Source of the DNA: Toxorhynchites rutilus septentrionalis
Lineage: Eukaryota > Arthropoda > Insecta > Diptera > Culicidae
NCBI RefSeq assembly: GCF_029784135.1
Contig: NC_073746.1
Location: 98,239,015 to 98,303,014, forward strand
Length of the DNA stretch: 64,000 bases
Direction of reading: 5' to 3'
Shown here piece after piece: positions 1 through 12,071 of the stretch. A program made the translations under genes and the position numbers. The notes beneath the pieces were generated by a model that ran no database searches, was not told where the DNA came from, and worked only from the letters and a program-made list of their open reading frames with translations. Numbering within the stretch: position 1 is the stretch's first letter; the number at the start of each line of letters is the position of its first letter.

Positions 1-423
1 TATTTTCACCAATGCAAACAAAACCATTGCGGAAAATTGAAAAATGAAAATTTAACTTTCAGAACACTGGCTCGAGTTTTTCAATGTTTTTTACAATACA
101 TTGCGACGGCAGATGAAAATTTTATATCTTGTGAGTAATCGATAAGAGTTTGGTTGTTATTACTTGATGGGAAGTGTGTGAAAACGATAATTTTCTACAC
201 ACTGTTTCGCAAAATTATTTAATACCCGGTGAGGGAGGGAGATGAGATATGAGCGCCATTGTGCCATTTGTGGCTTCCTTCCAGCTTCACCTTAAACACT
301 CAATACTATTGTGTGGTCATTACTCAACTGACTAGTTTAATAACAACTAATGATTGTTTGTTGGGTCGATTATATACAGACTTGATTATATACTGGCACG
401 ATTATATATGATTCAATTACATA
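1..423. other. AT-rich sequence with short CGATTATATAC-type repeats
   Basis: No gene is seen. From about 360 to 415 the sequence carries several spaced copies of a GATTATATAC-like unit. A similar cluster occurs near 57,830-57,895, so this is probably the edge of a dispersed repeat into which the following element inserted. Confidence 0.4.
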
Positions 424-1350
424 CCCAGCAAACATTAAATCGCATAAAAAGCGTATATATAACATCATATGCCCTAAAATTTGGTTGGCATATAATGCGC
501 CTAACTGGTATATGCATGCAAAAGTGGAGACCATATACATACATGGCAAATGCTTGCCGAATTTGTTTGGATGAATATGCAACTTTGACCAGCTATAATA
601 GCGATTATGTTGGAATTGAATTGCGATCTAATATGAATATATTCATGAATTGTCAAAGCACCAAACACGACTTTTGCCATACTTATATACGATTTATTAC
701 AGACATAAAACGTTTATTACAACCTCACGAATCGCCATTTTTATATATGAGTATTTATGTTCGTAGAAATAATAATTGTTTGATTGACTTGTGTTGGGAG
801 TGGAATATGTTTAAAATGCCACAGATTGATGTTTGGTGAAAACTGCTCCGATGTGGATTCGAACTCCGGTCGTCTGGATTATCATCCACCAGCTATCTCG
901 CGCGGCTATCTGAAATTTAATTCAACAGCGGTTAGAACTTTCGAGTGCATCAGCATTTCAATGACATTTCAATATGATGTAATATGTTCTTTATTAGGAT
1001 TTAATATGATTTACTGTTTCATGATTTTCTTCAGCGTGCAACACGATTTACTGCAGTACTGAATCGATGTAAATTATACGCTTATACGACACACAAACTG
1101 CATCAGCGTAATATACGCATATGATGCGGATTAAATATATTTTACGACTATGTACAACATAAAATTGATCTTTATTATACCGAATTGCGACTTAATTTGA
1201 TAATGGTATATAAAATCGAGTTTTAACATTTTATGCGATTTCAAATATACACGATACATACTTTGATTGATATTATATGCGATTATGATTTATTCGGATT
1301 TCTTGTAAGACTTGGCACATGCAAAATTATACGATTTAATGTTTGCTGGG
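424..1350. mobile_element. 927-bp non-autonomous element with 23-bp terminal inverted repeats
   Basis: The left end CCCAGCAAACATTAAATCG (from 424) is matched by its reverse complement at 1328-1350 with one mismatch over about 23 bp. TA lies directly outside both ends, which fits a Tc1/mariner-type TA target duplication. The interior is AT-rich and has no convincing long coding region; the short open frames inside it look accidental. It contains a tRNA-like block at about 841-906 and a right half that recurs at 2464-2770. It is probably a MITE-like element; the family is not identified. Confidence 0.6.
838..906 (-). repeat. tRNA-like block (possible SINE head) inside the CCCAGCAAACATT element
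   Basis: Read on the minus strand, this block has an A-box-like TAGCTGGTGG and, about 30 bases on, a strong B box GAGTTCGAATCC. Together these are the internal RNA polymerase III promoter layout. The ends do not pair into a clean acceptor stem, so it is not called a functional tRNA. A SINE head is the best guess. Confidence 0.35.
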
Positions 1351-1872
1351 TATATACAATACATATGTACAAATTACATATATACCAATATATTAAATGT
1401 AACTTATTCTAAGAAAAAATGTATTATTTCAAGGTTCAAATGGAAGTTAATCGGGTATTATAAGTACAATGGAGTAAAAATTGGGATTTTTGAAGATTCT
1501 TATTGAACACTTAGCAGGAATTGTTTATTATGATATTGCAGGGTAATTAGAAAAGATAAGAGTTGGGTGACAAAGAACAAATTGTAGAGCGAATTGTAGA
1601 CAAATTGGCTAGGATTGGGCGATCTTTATAAAAGATCAATTTTGTCGAATCGATTTTCCAAACGGCATAGGGATCGATCCACTGATGAATCTGTACCAAA
1701 GAATCGATCTTTGAAAAATCGAAAACTTTTTTTTCCAATTTATCTGCAATTCATCTCTTTAAACAGGGAATACAAATTTTATATTTATAATGAAACATCA
1801 AAAGTTTGCGTTCCTGGGCACTCATCGTGTGCCGTCAAGGAATCGTTTTACAGGTTCTTTCAGATTAAACGA

Positions 1873-2320
1873 TCACGCAACAAATTCAATAACTTCTGCA
1901 AAAGTGAACCAATTTTTATTTAAAAAAAAAGAAAATAAAGCTTCGATGTGACCACCCGTTTTTTCGATAACGCGTTTTGAACGGTGAACAAAATTCTTCA
2001 TGTTCAACTTTAACATTACGACTTCGATGCTGTTGAAAATCCGAGTTATTTTTTCTTTAAGTTCCTCCAAATTTTGTGGCTTATTAACATAACAACGGTG
2101 CTTCACGTACCCCCGGAGGAAATAATCGACGAAGAGAAATGTTGAAATTTTTACTATAAGAGGACAAAGTTTCATTAAGGCTTCGGTTGCTCGAGTAATA
2201 CGATTTCACACAAAATACATGTTCTTGTGAATTGTACATCTTGGCACTAAAAACCATCCGATCAGACTGAACGAGCAGCCGAATATTATCGTCCCGAAGT
2301 GGGGAATGCAGTGTTACCAT
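1873..2320 (-). pseudogene. Deletion derivative of a mariner-superfamily (DUF4817/DD41D-like) transposase
   Basis: On the minus strand the first part (2,320 to about 2,090) resembles the N-terminal helix-turn-helix of the insect DUF4817-type transposases (YNSQEHVFCVKSYYSSN). It runs almost directly into the typical C-terminal end of the same family (DYFLRGYVKHRCYVNKPQ followed by LEELKEKI and a GGH motif). The catalytic middle (SDEAHF and QDGA motifs) is absent, and the two parts lie in different overlapping frames. I infer an internally deleted, non-autonomous relic. A related but longer relic lies at 37,134-38,223. Confidence 0.6.
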
Positions 2321-2463
2321 CGACGGAGCAAAAAAAAAATTATAAGGAGCTATTCGTTTTTTTTTGCGTGAGCTGGTTACAGAACATTCCCTTAGTAACT
2401 GCCTCTAGTTCTGTCTCTGTCAGCATTTGTACAGAAGTAAATCGTAGAAGAAGCGATCAAATG

Positions 2464-2770
2464 TTCATGATTTTCTTCAGCGTGCAACACGATTTACTGC
2501 AGTACTGAATCGATGTAAATTATACGCTTATACGACCCACAAACTGCATCAGCGTAATATACGCATATGATGCGGATTAAATATATTTAGACTATGTACA
2601 ACATAAAATTTATCTTTATTATACCGAATTGCGACTTAATTTGATAATGGTATATAAAATCGAGTTTAACCATTTTATGCGATTTCAAATATACACGATA
2701 CATACTTTGATTGATATTATATGCGATTATGATTTATTCGGATTTCTTGTAAGACTTGGCATTTAATGTT
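2464..2770. repeat. Partial direct copy of the right half of the 424-1350 element
   Basis: This block matches 1018-1345 almost base for base, from TTCATGATTTTC through the GATTTCTTGTAAGACTTGGCA stretch. It has small deletions and loses the final TTTGCTGGG terminus. Both copies are in the same orientation. It is either a truncated second insertion or a local duplication. Confidence 0.8.
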
Positions 2771-3740
2771 AAAAAAATTGTTAGGTGGTCTTTGGTGAGA
2801 TAAAAATCAATGTATACTGAAAAGCAAATCTTTAAAAAAAAATTTCTATGATCGAAAGAATCGTAAGCGAAAAAAACGATTTTCTCGATTTTTCTCGAGT
2901 ACAAAAGATCGATCCAAAAGATCGGAAATTGGAATGGAAAAGATCGATGTTCTAAGAATCGATCCGAGATCGCCCAATCCTAGTTAGGGCGCTGAAATTT
3001 AATTGTTAGAAACAATCATGTTTTATTATTTTTGGATAAAATTATAATAACAACTCAAATTCACCAATTTAGATGTTTAACAAACTGATACCTGTATAAA
3101 ATTTTCTCACGAAAAATGTATTAAAAAAATATTAAATATATGTATTTCAAAATTCAAATTACACGAAACGTCGAGACCTACTGTCATCTCGAATTTCTTT
3201 TTTTCTTTGTCACAAAATGTTGATTGGCTCGATAAAATACCCTCTGCAAAATATTAGCACAATCGGACTTCATTTTCTGTTGCAGACGTCAAAATTTGAG
3301 TTTTTTTGAAAACCAAAGAAGGAGTACCATAAGGATAAGGAGTTTGTCCACCATAAAATTGATTTACAGATACATATTCATGGTGAAAAACTAAAAATGT
3401 GTTTGATTACATTTGTCTCCGAACAGCAAGAATGCATTTTTTTTATTCAAATCATAACTTTTTGCAAATGCTTAGGAATTATAAGTTATAGGCAGTATCG
3501 ATACCTGTAAATGATGCCAAAATGAAGCCTATACCACAAAGAATGACAGGGTTTTCATTATTCAATTATTCAAAAAATTTAAGTTCAGTAAATTTACATT
3601 CAAAAATGAAGTGTCCGGAATTTGAAACTGTTCGGAATATAAGACAAAACGGTATACATTAGGCAATAGACAATAGGAACACATAGGGATTTAAAAAAAA
3701 ATCTATGCCAAATGTCTTTAAATTGCAATTTTTAATCAAA
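2771..3740. other. AT-rich intergenic sequence, no gene seen
   Basis: No coding region or clear element is recognisable. The stretch at 2,860-2,985 contains repeated AAAGATCGAT and TCGATCC words resembling 1,620-1,715, which suggests it is the other flank of the same old repeat interrupted by the insertions above. Confidence 0.35.
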
Positions 3741-3959
3741 CCCCCTTATTCCACACGGCGAGTGACGTGAGATAGCAAAGTTTCTCGTTCCATTGTGGAA
3801 GCTACCTTACTTTTCAACTTCTTTTTGATCCCCTAGTCGATAACATATGAGGACACGACTTCAAATCCCACCTAGTGACAAACTATAACCAGGCCATTCG
3901 CCTACGGGAATGCAGTGACTTGAGTCATCTCACCTCATTCGTCGCGCGGAATAAAGGGG
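3741..3959. mobile_element. 219-bp MITE with CCCCTTATTCC ends
   Basis: The first about 32 bases (CCCCTTATTCCACACGGCGA and on to GTGAGAT) are an imperfect reverse complement of the last about 33 bases, which end ...GCGCGGAATAAAGGGG. No coding capacity is seen between the ends. A short inverted-repeat element of this size is a typical MITE. The target duplication is unclear because the flank is a C-run. Confidence 0.65.
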
Positions 3960-4101
3960 AAAATTTTGAGCGCTTCTGGGCATCCCTAAATCATGTCCGA
4001 TTGAGCTGAAATTTTGCACAGGTCATTTCTTTGACCAATTAACAAAATGTACATTGTCGGTTATGAAATTTGACATGACAATTTTCGCGGCCACTCTAAT
4101 G

Positions 4102-4403
4102 TACAGTGGAACCTCGATTATCCGCGAGCGGATGATCCGCGGTGCGGATTATCCGCGAATGCGAGTTCCCTAGTAATTCTATAAACCTTCCCGAAAATTG
4201 TCAGTGAGAGGTAGAGTCTTACTCTTCTGTTATGGTCATGGCTTTTACATTATCTAATCACTGGTGTACACGACCTTACAGATGGATAGTTCAATGATTT
4301 CTGTATTGATAAAACATAGTTTTCTTTATTGCATTATCCACGATTTTCGTTATACGCGGTGATCTAGCCCGACTATTCCGCGGATAATCGGGGTTCTACT
4401 GTA
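4102..4403. mobile_element. pogo/Tigger-type MITE, about 300 bp
   Basis: It starts TA-CAGTGGAACCTCGATTATC and ends with the inverted counterpart CGGATAATCGGGGTTCTACTG-TA. The CAGTNGAACC...GGTTCTACTG ends and the TA target duplication at 4102-4103 and 4402-4403 are characteristic of pogo-family elements. No transposase is encoded. Half copies of the same right end occur at 58,976-59,050 and 62,412-62,436. Confidence 0.8.
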
Positions 4404-6235
4404 TATGCATGTACATGAAACCGGAATCTAATTAATAGTTAAGCTTGCTTCAGAATGAGCGAATTTTTCACTTGAGAAATTCATCCTTGCAAAATGTTTT
4501 CGCTAAAGTCATTCACATTGAACTACGAAATCACGCGAATCTGTCAAACTATCGTCATTACAACGAAAACAAGTTGTACGAGATTGGTGAATCAAATTCA
4601 TATTACTCACAATTGTGAGTTCAAGTATATCTTCAACTTCATACAAATCAATGTTAGAAAATTTAGTAAAGTATAAAAAGAAATTCGGAAAATTATTTAC
4701 TATCCTGCCGCAAGCTTGAATATTGCTTACATCGTTCCATCGATGTGAAGCTGAGCAAAATTTTTCATATCTTGTTGCACCCATCTTGATTGACTTGTTC
4801 CAATTTGCTGATGTGGTCAGAGGCAACTGTCAGTGTACCGTGAATTCGTAAATTTTCGCAGCAAAAGCTTGGGAAGTTCTATCTTTTTTCGCTCTTTCGC
4901 AAGTGATCTCGCTCTTCGTTCTGATTGGTTGGCGAAAAAAGTTCGCAAACATTCGTATAAATTTGTTTTCATTGTGAAGGATTGAAAAACAAGCTTTACA
5001 AACTAGATCAAGCAGAATCATCCAAATTTATTTTTGTAGTGCATGAAGTGCATTGCAACGTTTTCCCCCATGCTGTCAAATGTTTCTCCTATAAAAGGAC
5101 CAAACTGTTGCGTGACTCGGGGTCTCTTTTTGGCCGAACCAGGATTGAAATGAGTGTAATGTAATTGTAATTTGTGTAGCTCGTATTTTTTAGTTGTTTT
5201 GATGAATGAAAAATGTTCAAAAATATGATTCTAGTGTTCAGAATTCTTAGAAACCTAACATTTGGTGAGAAATTGAATTTCGAGTATGTTCAGAGAAGTT
5301 TGGGAGTCAATTATACTGTAATTTCAGTATTTGCCAAAATGTCAGTTGGACCCTTATGATTTTAAATACTAGCATTAATTGATGAAAAAATGTAGTTCGT
5401 TCATTTTTATCTATTAGATTATTTTTGCCTTTCATAACAATACTTTCTCTATGTTAGTGGATTATTATAAGAAAAGTAACACTTTTTCCCCTCTTTATTA
5501 TTGGATCTATTTTGACATTTCTATTGAATTCTTTTTGACAACCAATTTGAATCTATCCACATGACCCAGATAGTCAATTATTGACGAAACAATTTCTCGA
5601 GATGACAGCAGATCTCGACTTCTCATGAAATTTGAAGATATTTCGCATAAAAAATCTAACATTAGTCAAAACATGCATTTTTTTCTGCAAGTACAAACAC
5701 ACTCCAAACAGAAAGTTACTTCAATAATGCATGATTTTAAATTTCCGAGATGAACAAGAATTCAGCCGCCTATGGTGAGATGTGATACAATTTTAACTTT
5801 TCACCGACAACTTTTTTCTTTCAAAGGAAAACTATTGCTTTTATATTTGAAGCTGTCCAGGTATCCGACGGACAAATTCACACTAGCAAACTCAGTAAAA
5901 TCGTTCTTAAAGTTTTTTAAAAATTAAAGTCGTTTCACGTTCCGAAGATTTTATTCAGCTCCACCACCTAAATAAATTAATATGAAGCTATCAAATTATC
6001 GTAGATGCTGTTCGATTTTTCGAATACCTGGCTCTTAATGGATTAGGTTGCTTCTACAAAACCACTCCAACCATTGGCTCTTTTCAAGGCCACCCTAATG
6101 TTATTGAGATGAGTGAGAGATATTTCCAAAATTTTGAATTGCATTCTAAAATATTATCAGAAATTATAAATAAGCGAATTGAATAAAATAATTTGGTAGT
6201 CCTACATCAACAACGTGGTTTTGACATAATCTCTT
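4404..6235. other. Intergenic sequence without recognisable genes
   Basis: Only short accidental open frames are present. Near 6,192 there is a decayed GGTAGTCCTACATCA word that resembles the GTAGTCCTACGTC motif of the fold-back structures further right, so part of this stretch may be an old relative of those repeats. Confidence 0.35.
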
Positions 6236-7167
6236 TGTTTCCGTTTAGGAATATAGTAGTTTTAAGAACATAAATAAATTAGTTTATATAAATAAATAAA
6301 TATATGGAGGTTGAAATAAGAATGTAGAACATTAGAATTACTCTAGGACATAAGTTAGCTATAATCACACGCACACACATATACACACCAAATACACAAA
6401 CTTGGAGTCGAGCGATATACCATAAAACCACAATAGCTGAAATTCACATGTATAAGTTTCGAGAAGAGACATACGACATAAAAACTTGGGGAAAAGGAAA
6501 GCACTACTGGGTCTATAATAAAAGCTCTTTATCCAAGGCACAATGGTCATAGAAAAGTGTCCATACTTTTATAATTCAAATTAAATTGAAAGCACTTGGA
6601 AACTGCAGTTCATACAGAGCGGATCGAAAAATTAGGTAAAGAGCATTTGATAAGAGAAGAATTAGACCCAGTGGTAAATAGTGCTTTCCTATCCCAAACA
6701 GGACCCAATAATATCGGCACCAATTCAAATCGATTGGCAACAATTGGTGTCATCGCTAAGCCAGCGGTCAACGAGAGACTTGGAGTTGAGTCGCCAACTC
6801 GTTGGAAACTCTACGCGCGATACAGCTCTGGTACCCAGCTTGCGACGACGGTCGCCAACAACGTCACAAGTGTCCTTCGCTCGACTCTTGCCGGCCGGCC
6901 TCCACACACTTCACACGAACACGAACACTGTAAGTTTATAAAAAGTGGAAAAAAGGAAAATCTAGTGTGTATTCAATTGCCAACTGATCCCTTGATTTGT
7001 GCACGGATGTGAAATAAGCCGATCTTGAGCCTCCACGTTTTAAGCTCGAGCTAGCCATCGAAAAGAGGTCTTGAGAGCCCACCCTCAAAGGTCCCCGCGG
7101 CTTAGACCAGGGATCGAGGGCATTTGGGATTAGCCCTTCTGTCTGATCTATTGAGAGAGAGGTAACA
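6236..7167 (+). repeat. 5' LTR
   Basis: A 932-bp direct repeat of 14245-15178. It starts TGTTTCCG, where the 3' copy has TGTTACCG, and ends GAGGTAACA two bases before the primer binding site. It contains a (CA)-rich patch near 6368-6400 and a GC-rich patch with CGGCCGGCC near 6890-6900. The 138-codon open frame inside it is matched in the 3' LTR only until a base difference cuts it short, so it is not treated as a gene. Confidence 0.9.
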
Positions 7168-7169
7168 AA

Positions 7170-7180
7170 TGGCGCCCAAC
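7170..7180 (+). promoter_or_regulatory. Primer binding site
   Basis: TGGCGCCCAAC lies two bases downstream of the 5' LTR, as expected for minus-strand priming by a host tRNA. The TGGCGCCCAAC form matches the lysine-tRNA type of primer site known in retroelements; the exact tRNA was not checked. Confidence 0.8.
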
Positions 7181-7638
7181 TTAAAAGAAAGCAAATCAAG
7201 GTTTCAGTGAGCAATTAATACAAATAGAAGAACACAGTGATAGTGAGATAGTAATGATAGTTTGTCCAACTAATTACATTTCGAGACGGTAACGTTGCTC
7301 TTGCGACACCAGTAAGATTTCTTAGGCTTACTAGTGCGCGTACACTTACGAAAGTGAGCAGTTTCTAAAGTGGTTACACTAAATACCGGAATTGAATAAT
7401 CGATCAATGAATAGAGAGATTTTTTATTGGGTCTTGATTCAATCGACCGTTCTCATTCGTGCTTGTTTCGGGTAGTAGAAGTCAGCTTATTAGTCGTTGT
7501 TTCATAGTTTCATAGTTGTTTATTGTCTTTGTCATATATCGTCATTTATTATATACGTCTAGTTATCCATTGTCTACGTCGGTTATCCAATTTTTATTTA
7601 TTGATCCTAGAATAAGAAAAAGTGTGTAAATAATAAAA

Positions 7639-10379
7639 ATGGATTTGTTGGAAATGTATACATATATTCATGTGTCCCATCTTTCGATAGAGGAGGTAGA
7701 ACATGAATTATTAATACGAAATATTTACTTCGATTTAAATGAACACGAGAGTACTTAAAGACGGAAGATGAAAGAGAGAATCCAAGTAGAAAGGGAGACA
7801 GGAACGTTTACGATGTCACAGATTAGGAGGGAAATTACAGAGGAAATATCTATTATTAAATTGAAGTAGAAACAGATACAAAATTCACTCGAGCAATGCA
7901 AAGTTGATAAATGGCAACATCAAAAGATCAGAACGAGGCTCATTCATTACCGAATTAGAGCGCTCTTCCTTTCGAATGCTTCTAAAACCGACAGATTTAC
8001 ATCAGATATCGAATCATTACAGAAGAAAGCGACTCGGTTAGTTAAAACATGTTATCCTGAGTTAATGACATCACATAGAGCTTCACAGGCGAAACAATTC
8101 GAAACAAATATACACGAAGTACTTGAAGAAGTCCGAAACGAAATTGAGGTTTTGAATGAAACCGAGGGAAATGTTGAATCGGAAAGTGAATCGGTAGAAA
8201 ACGCGACAGGTGAAAAGGAGGAAAAAGAAAATACCGGTTACGAAAAACATTCAATGAAATCGTCAACAGAAAAATCGGAGGAAATTTTGAGTATAATTAG
8301 TCAATACGAGCAAGGGAAATTAGATAACACAGCGGAGTTAATAGATATTTTTAAATCATTCGTTCTGCAAACTACTGAACAACAGAAATAGATGAGGGAA
8401 AAGGAAAAGCTGAAGAGGAAAAACGAAAAAAAGAAGCTGAGGAGAATAGAGATCGTAGGAAGAAATTAGAAAAATTGCTTTCAAACTTGAATGAGCGACT
8501 TCAAAGGGAACCGGGTAAAAGTGAGACACCTGCAGTACTTACAGGTAGTAAGCAAGACTTGAAAAAGAAAGAATTGATAGTTAAAAGTAGTACTGAAACT
8601 AAACATCACAATGAAAAACCGATTAGAGTAACTGAAATTAAGAATAAAACAAAAACAACTTCTAGCAATCGACAAAAGGCTTCTCGTTTAGAAGAGGACA
8701 AAAAGCATCACCGGAAGATGAGCTTTTCGTCAACTTCATACAGTAGTTTTTCCTCTACTGAATGCTCGGATTTTTCTGATTCTTGTCCAGAGATCAGTTC
8801 TGACTCAGAATCGTCAAGAAAACGGCCAAAATCGAAACGAAACCGTGAAAGCTTGAGAAGGATTCCGGTTTCGGAATGGAAGCTAAAATACGATGGGAAA
8901 GACCAAGGTCGACGACTAACGGAATTTCTCAAAGAAATAAAAATGCGGTGCAAAGCAGAAGAAATATCTGAAAAAGAATTATTCTGGTCAGCAATTCATT
9001 TATTTTCGGGTCGTGCTAAGGATTGGTTCATGGAAGGTTTCGAAAACAGAGATTTCCGAAATTGGTTTGAGCTTAAGCGGGAGCTCAAACGGGAATTTTT
9101 ACCACCAGACTTAGATTTTCAGATTGAAATTCAAGCAACCAATCGCAGACAAGCGCGCGGGGAGAAATTTGCTGATTATTTGCATGACATGCAAAAGCTT
9201 TTCCAATCAATGACAAGATCAGTGTCAGAAAGGCGCAAATTTGAAATAATCTGGCGCAATATGCGTTTCGATTACAAAAATGCGTTAACTGGAGCTGGAA
9301 TTAAATCCTTGTCAAGATTAAAAAAATATGGAAGAATTATCGATGAAAATAATTGGAACATGTTCCAAAAACCCATTGATGTTCCTAATCGTACCAAATT
9401 TAATCAAGTGAATGAAATTTCATTGGAAAATTTTTCGAAAACGAAAACAATGGGAGTTGATCCACAGAACATTTCAAGGAATGTGTATAAGGGTAAGACT
9501 AAAGAAGAGGAAAAGAAAAGGAATTATAGCCAAGAAGCAGAAAGAGGGGAAGAGGGGAGAAGGAAGGAAAATGTTATGAACCCAATGGAGGGCTCAGTCA
9601 AGGGTACTCTGCAGGTTTTAGCCGCTCAGTATAAACGTCCTCCTATAGGAACATGTTATAACTGTAAACGTGCAGGTCATCACTATGTTGATTGTCCCGA
9701 GGAGAGAACGAAGTTCTGCAGAATATGTGGTTTTGCTGACACTGCCACATTTAACTGCCCCCATTACCAAAAAAAACTGAAGGCATTCAGTTTGAAGAGG
9801 CAAGCTGAATCGCGATCAGAAAATCCTCTCAAATCGAACACTTTCTCTAATTTATGCTCACATGGCTTCAAACCAGTAGAAAATGAAGATTATCTTTCCG
9901 AGTCTGATATCGAAGAGTTGTTCATTCCTGTGAACGGAGATAAACGACCATTCGTCAAAATTACGGTCATGGGTAGAGAGTTAAATGGCCTGCTAGATAG
10001 CGGGGCACAGAAAACTGTATTGGGATTTGGATGCCACAATTTGGTAAAGGATCTCAAATTGAAAGTATTCCCCACAGAGGTGAAGTTGAAAACTGCCTCC
10101 GGTACACCGGTGGAAGTAGAAGGCTGTGTTCATTTACCGATTACATTCAACAATGAAACAAAAATTATTCTTACCTTTGTGGCCCCTAATTTGAAACAAA
10201 AATTGATTCTGGGGTATAGTGATTTCTGGAAATCGTTTAAAATTCAACCTGCTGTTCTAAATGATCAGCATGTAGAAGAGATACATGGTCCAGAAAATGA
10301 AGAAATAGAGGTCGGAGATGAAAGGAATAAGAAAGAAAAATTAAGCGAAGAACAAAAAAATATACTAGAGAAAAATTAA
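7639..10379 (+). pseudogene. gag plus protease of the gypsy-like element (broken)
   Basis: The likely start is ATG at 7639. The frame is cut by in-frame stops at 7756 (TAA), 7867 (TAG) and 8389 (TAG), then continues in another frame from about 8400 to the stop at 10377-10379, so at least one frameshift lies near 8391. The product is highly charged and Lys/Glu-rich. A Ser-rich stretch is encoded near 8720-8830, followed by a typical gag capsid region (RAKDWFMEGF, about 9014-9043). A CCHC knuckle CYNCKRAGHHYVDC follows near 9655, with a second CRICGFADTATFNC. The retropepsin motif LLDSGAQKTVLG is encoded near 9990. Gag packages the RNA and the protease matures the particle; this copy can make neither intact. 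Confidence 0.85.
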
Positions 10380-10826
10380 AACTCACTTCAAGGTTGCAGT
10401 GGAGGGGAAGGTTCTCGATGAGACTCACTTAATTTCCCATAAAATTGAGCTTAAAGATGAATACATCAATGCACCCGCCGTCAGGATTAATCCGTACCCA
10501 ACCTCACCTGAAATGCAGAAAAAAATTAATAAAGAACTCAATGCGATGTTACAACAAAAAGTGATCGAACATAGTCAAAGTGACTGGTCCTTGAGTACAA
10601 TGCCAGTAGTTAAACCTAAAGGGGAAGTTCGGTTGTGCTTAGACGCGAGACGATTAAATGACAGGACTAAAAGGGATGCATACCCTTTGCCCCACCAAGA
10701 TCGAATTTTGAGCAGAGTCGGAGCAAGTCGATTTTTGTCGACCATTGATCTGACCAAAGCTTTTTTGCAAGTTCCCCTTCACCCAAGTTCACGAAAGTAC
10801 ACAGCTTTTTCTATTTTGGGCAGAGG

Positions 10827-10840
10827 ACTATTCCAATTCA
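10827..10840 (+). repeat. 14-bp target-site duplication, left copy
   Basis: ACTATTCCAATTCA occurs here and again at 12058-12071, flanking the inserted LINE. It encodes part of the gypsy RT (the LFQF stretch). Confidence 0.9.
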
Positions 10841-12057
10841 TGCCCGGTTGCTCAACGACGGACCAGATTTTTACACTGCGGCAGATCCTCCAAAAGTGCC
10901 GCGAGTATCAGGTCCCTACACACCACATCTTCGTCGACTTCAAGGCCGCATATGATACAATCGACCGACGACAGCTATGGAGGATCATGGACGAACACGG
11001 CTTTCCCCGAAAGCTGACAAGACTGATTTAGGCAACGATGAACGGTGTGCGGTGCAGTGTGCGGATCTCAGGTGAGCTGTCGGAATCATTTGAGACTCAC
11101 AGGGGACTTCGACAAGGCGATGGAATCTCCTGTCTGCTCTTCAACGTGGCGCTGGAAGGTGTTATGCGGAGAGCGGGCTTCAACATGCGGGGCACGATTT
11201 TCAACAAGTCTAGTCAGTTTATCTGCTTCGCCGACGACGTGGACATAATCGGAAGAACACATGCGACGGTAGCCGACTTGTATACCCGACTGAAACACGA
11301 AGCAGGGCTGATTGGGCTTGGGATCAATGCGTCTAAGTCTAAATACATGCTAGCTGGAGGGACTGATCGCAACAGAGTTCTTCTTGGTAGTAGTGTTGTG
11401 ATCGACGGCGACGAGCTCGAGGTGGTAGAGGAATTTGTCTACCTTGGCTCGTTGATAACAACTGACAACAACAACAGCCGTGAAATTCGAAGACGCATTG
11501 TCAATGGAAGTCGTGCCTACTATGGGCTCCGCAAATCCTTGAGGTCCAACAAACTCCGACCCCGTACGAAGTGTACCATGTACAAATCCCTAATTCGACC
11601 TGTTGTTCTCTATGGGCACGAAGCATGGACGATGCTTGAAGAGGACTCACAAGCGCTTGGAGTTTTCGAACGCCGAGTGCTCAGAACAATATACGGTGGT
11701 GTACAGGAAAGCGGAGTATGGAGAAGGAGAATGAACCACGAACTGGCGCAACTCTACAGCGAACCCAGCATTCAGAAAGTCGCCAAGGCTGGACGAGTGC
11801 GATGGGCAGGGCATGTTGCAAGATTGCCGGACAGCAGCCCTGCAAAGATGGTGTTCGCATCGAATCCGGTAGGAACAAGAAGGAGAGGAGCCCAGCGAGC
11901 GAGGTGGTTGGACCAGGTGGAGCAGGAATTGGCAAGAATCGGTGCAGCCGGGAGTTGGAGAACTGCAGCCATGGATCGGGACTATTGGCGAAAAATTGTG
12001 AAGAAGATCTAATCTCTCAATGGGATGTAGTATCATTATAAATAAAAAATAAATAAA
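10841..12057 (+). mobile_element. 5'-truncated non-LTR retrotransposon (RTE-like) inserted in the gypsy RT
   Basis: The insert is 1,217 bp. It starts inside a LINE reverse transcriptase (TDQIFTLRQILQKCREY), continues through VDFKAAYDTIDR and the palm motif FADDVDIIGR (about 11,220-11,257), and ends with a thumb/C-terminal region (GRVRWAGHVARLPDSSPAK, near 11,792) and TAA at 12010-12012. One stop (TAG at 11029-11031) breaks the frame. The 3' UTR is under 50 bases and ends in an AATAAA-type repeat tail, which suits RTE-clade elements. The 14-bp flanking duplication shows target-primed insertion. Removing 1,231 bp (insert plus one duplication) brings the two halves of the gypsy RT back into one frame. 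Confidence 0.9.
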
Positions 12058-12071
12058 ACTATTCCAATTCA
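12058..12071 (+). repeat. 14-bp target-site duplication, right copy
   Basis: Identical to 10827-10840, directly after the A-rich LINE tail. Confidence 0.9.

Noticed and set aside
6596..7012. 138-codon open frame inside the 5' LTR
   Set aside because: The equivalent frame in the 3' LTR stops early after a base change, and the composition is not gene-like. It is LTR sequence.
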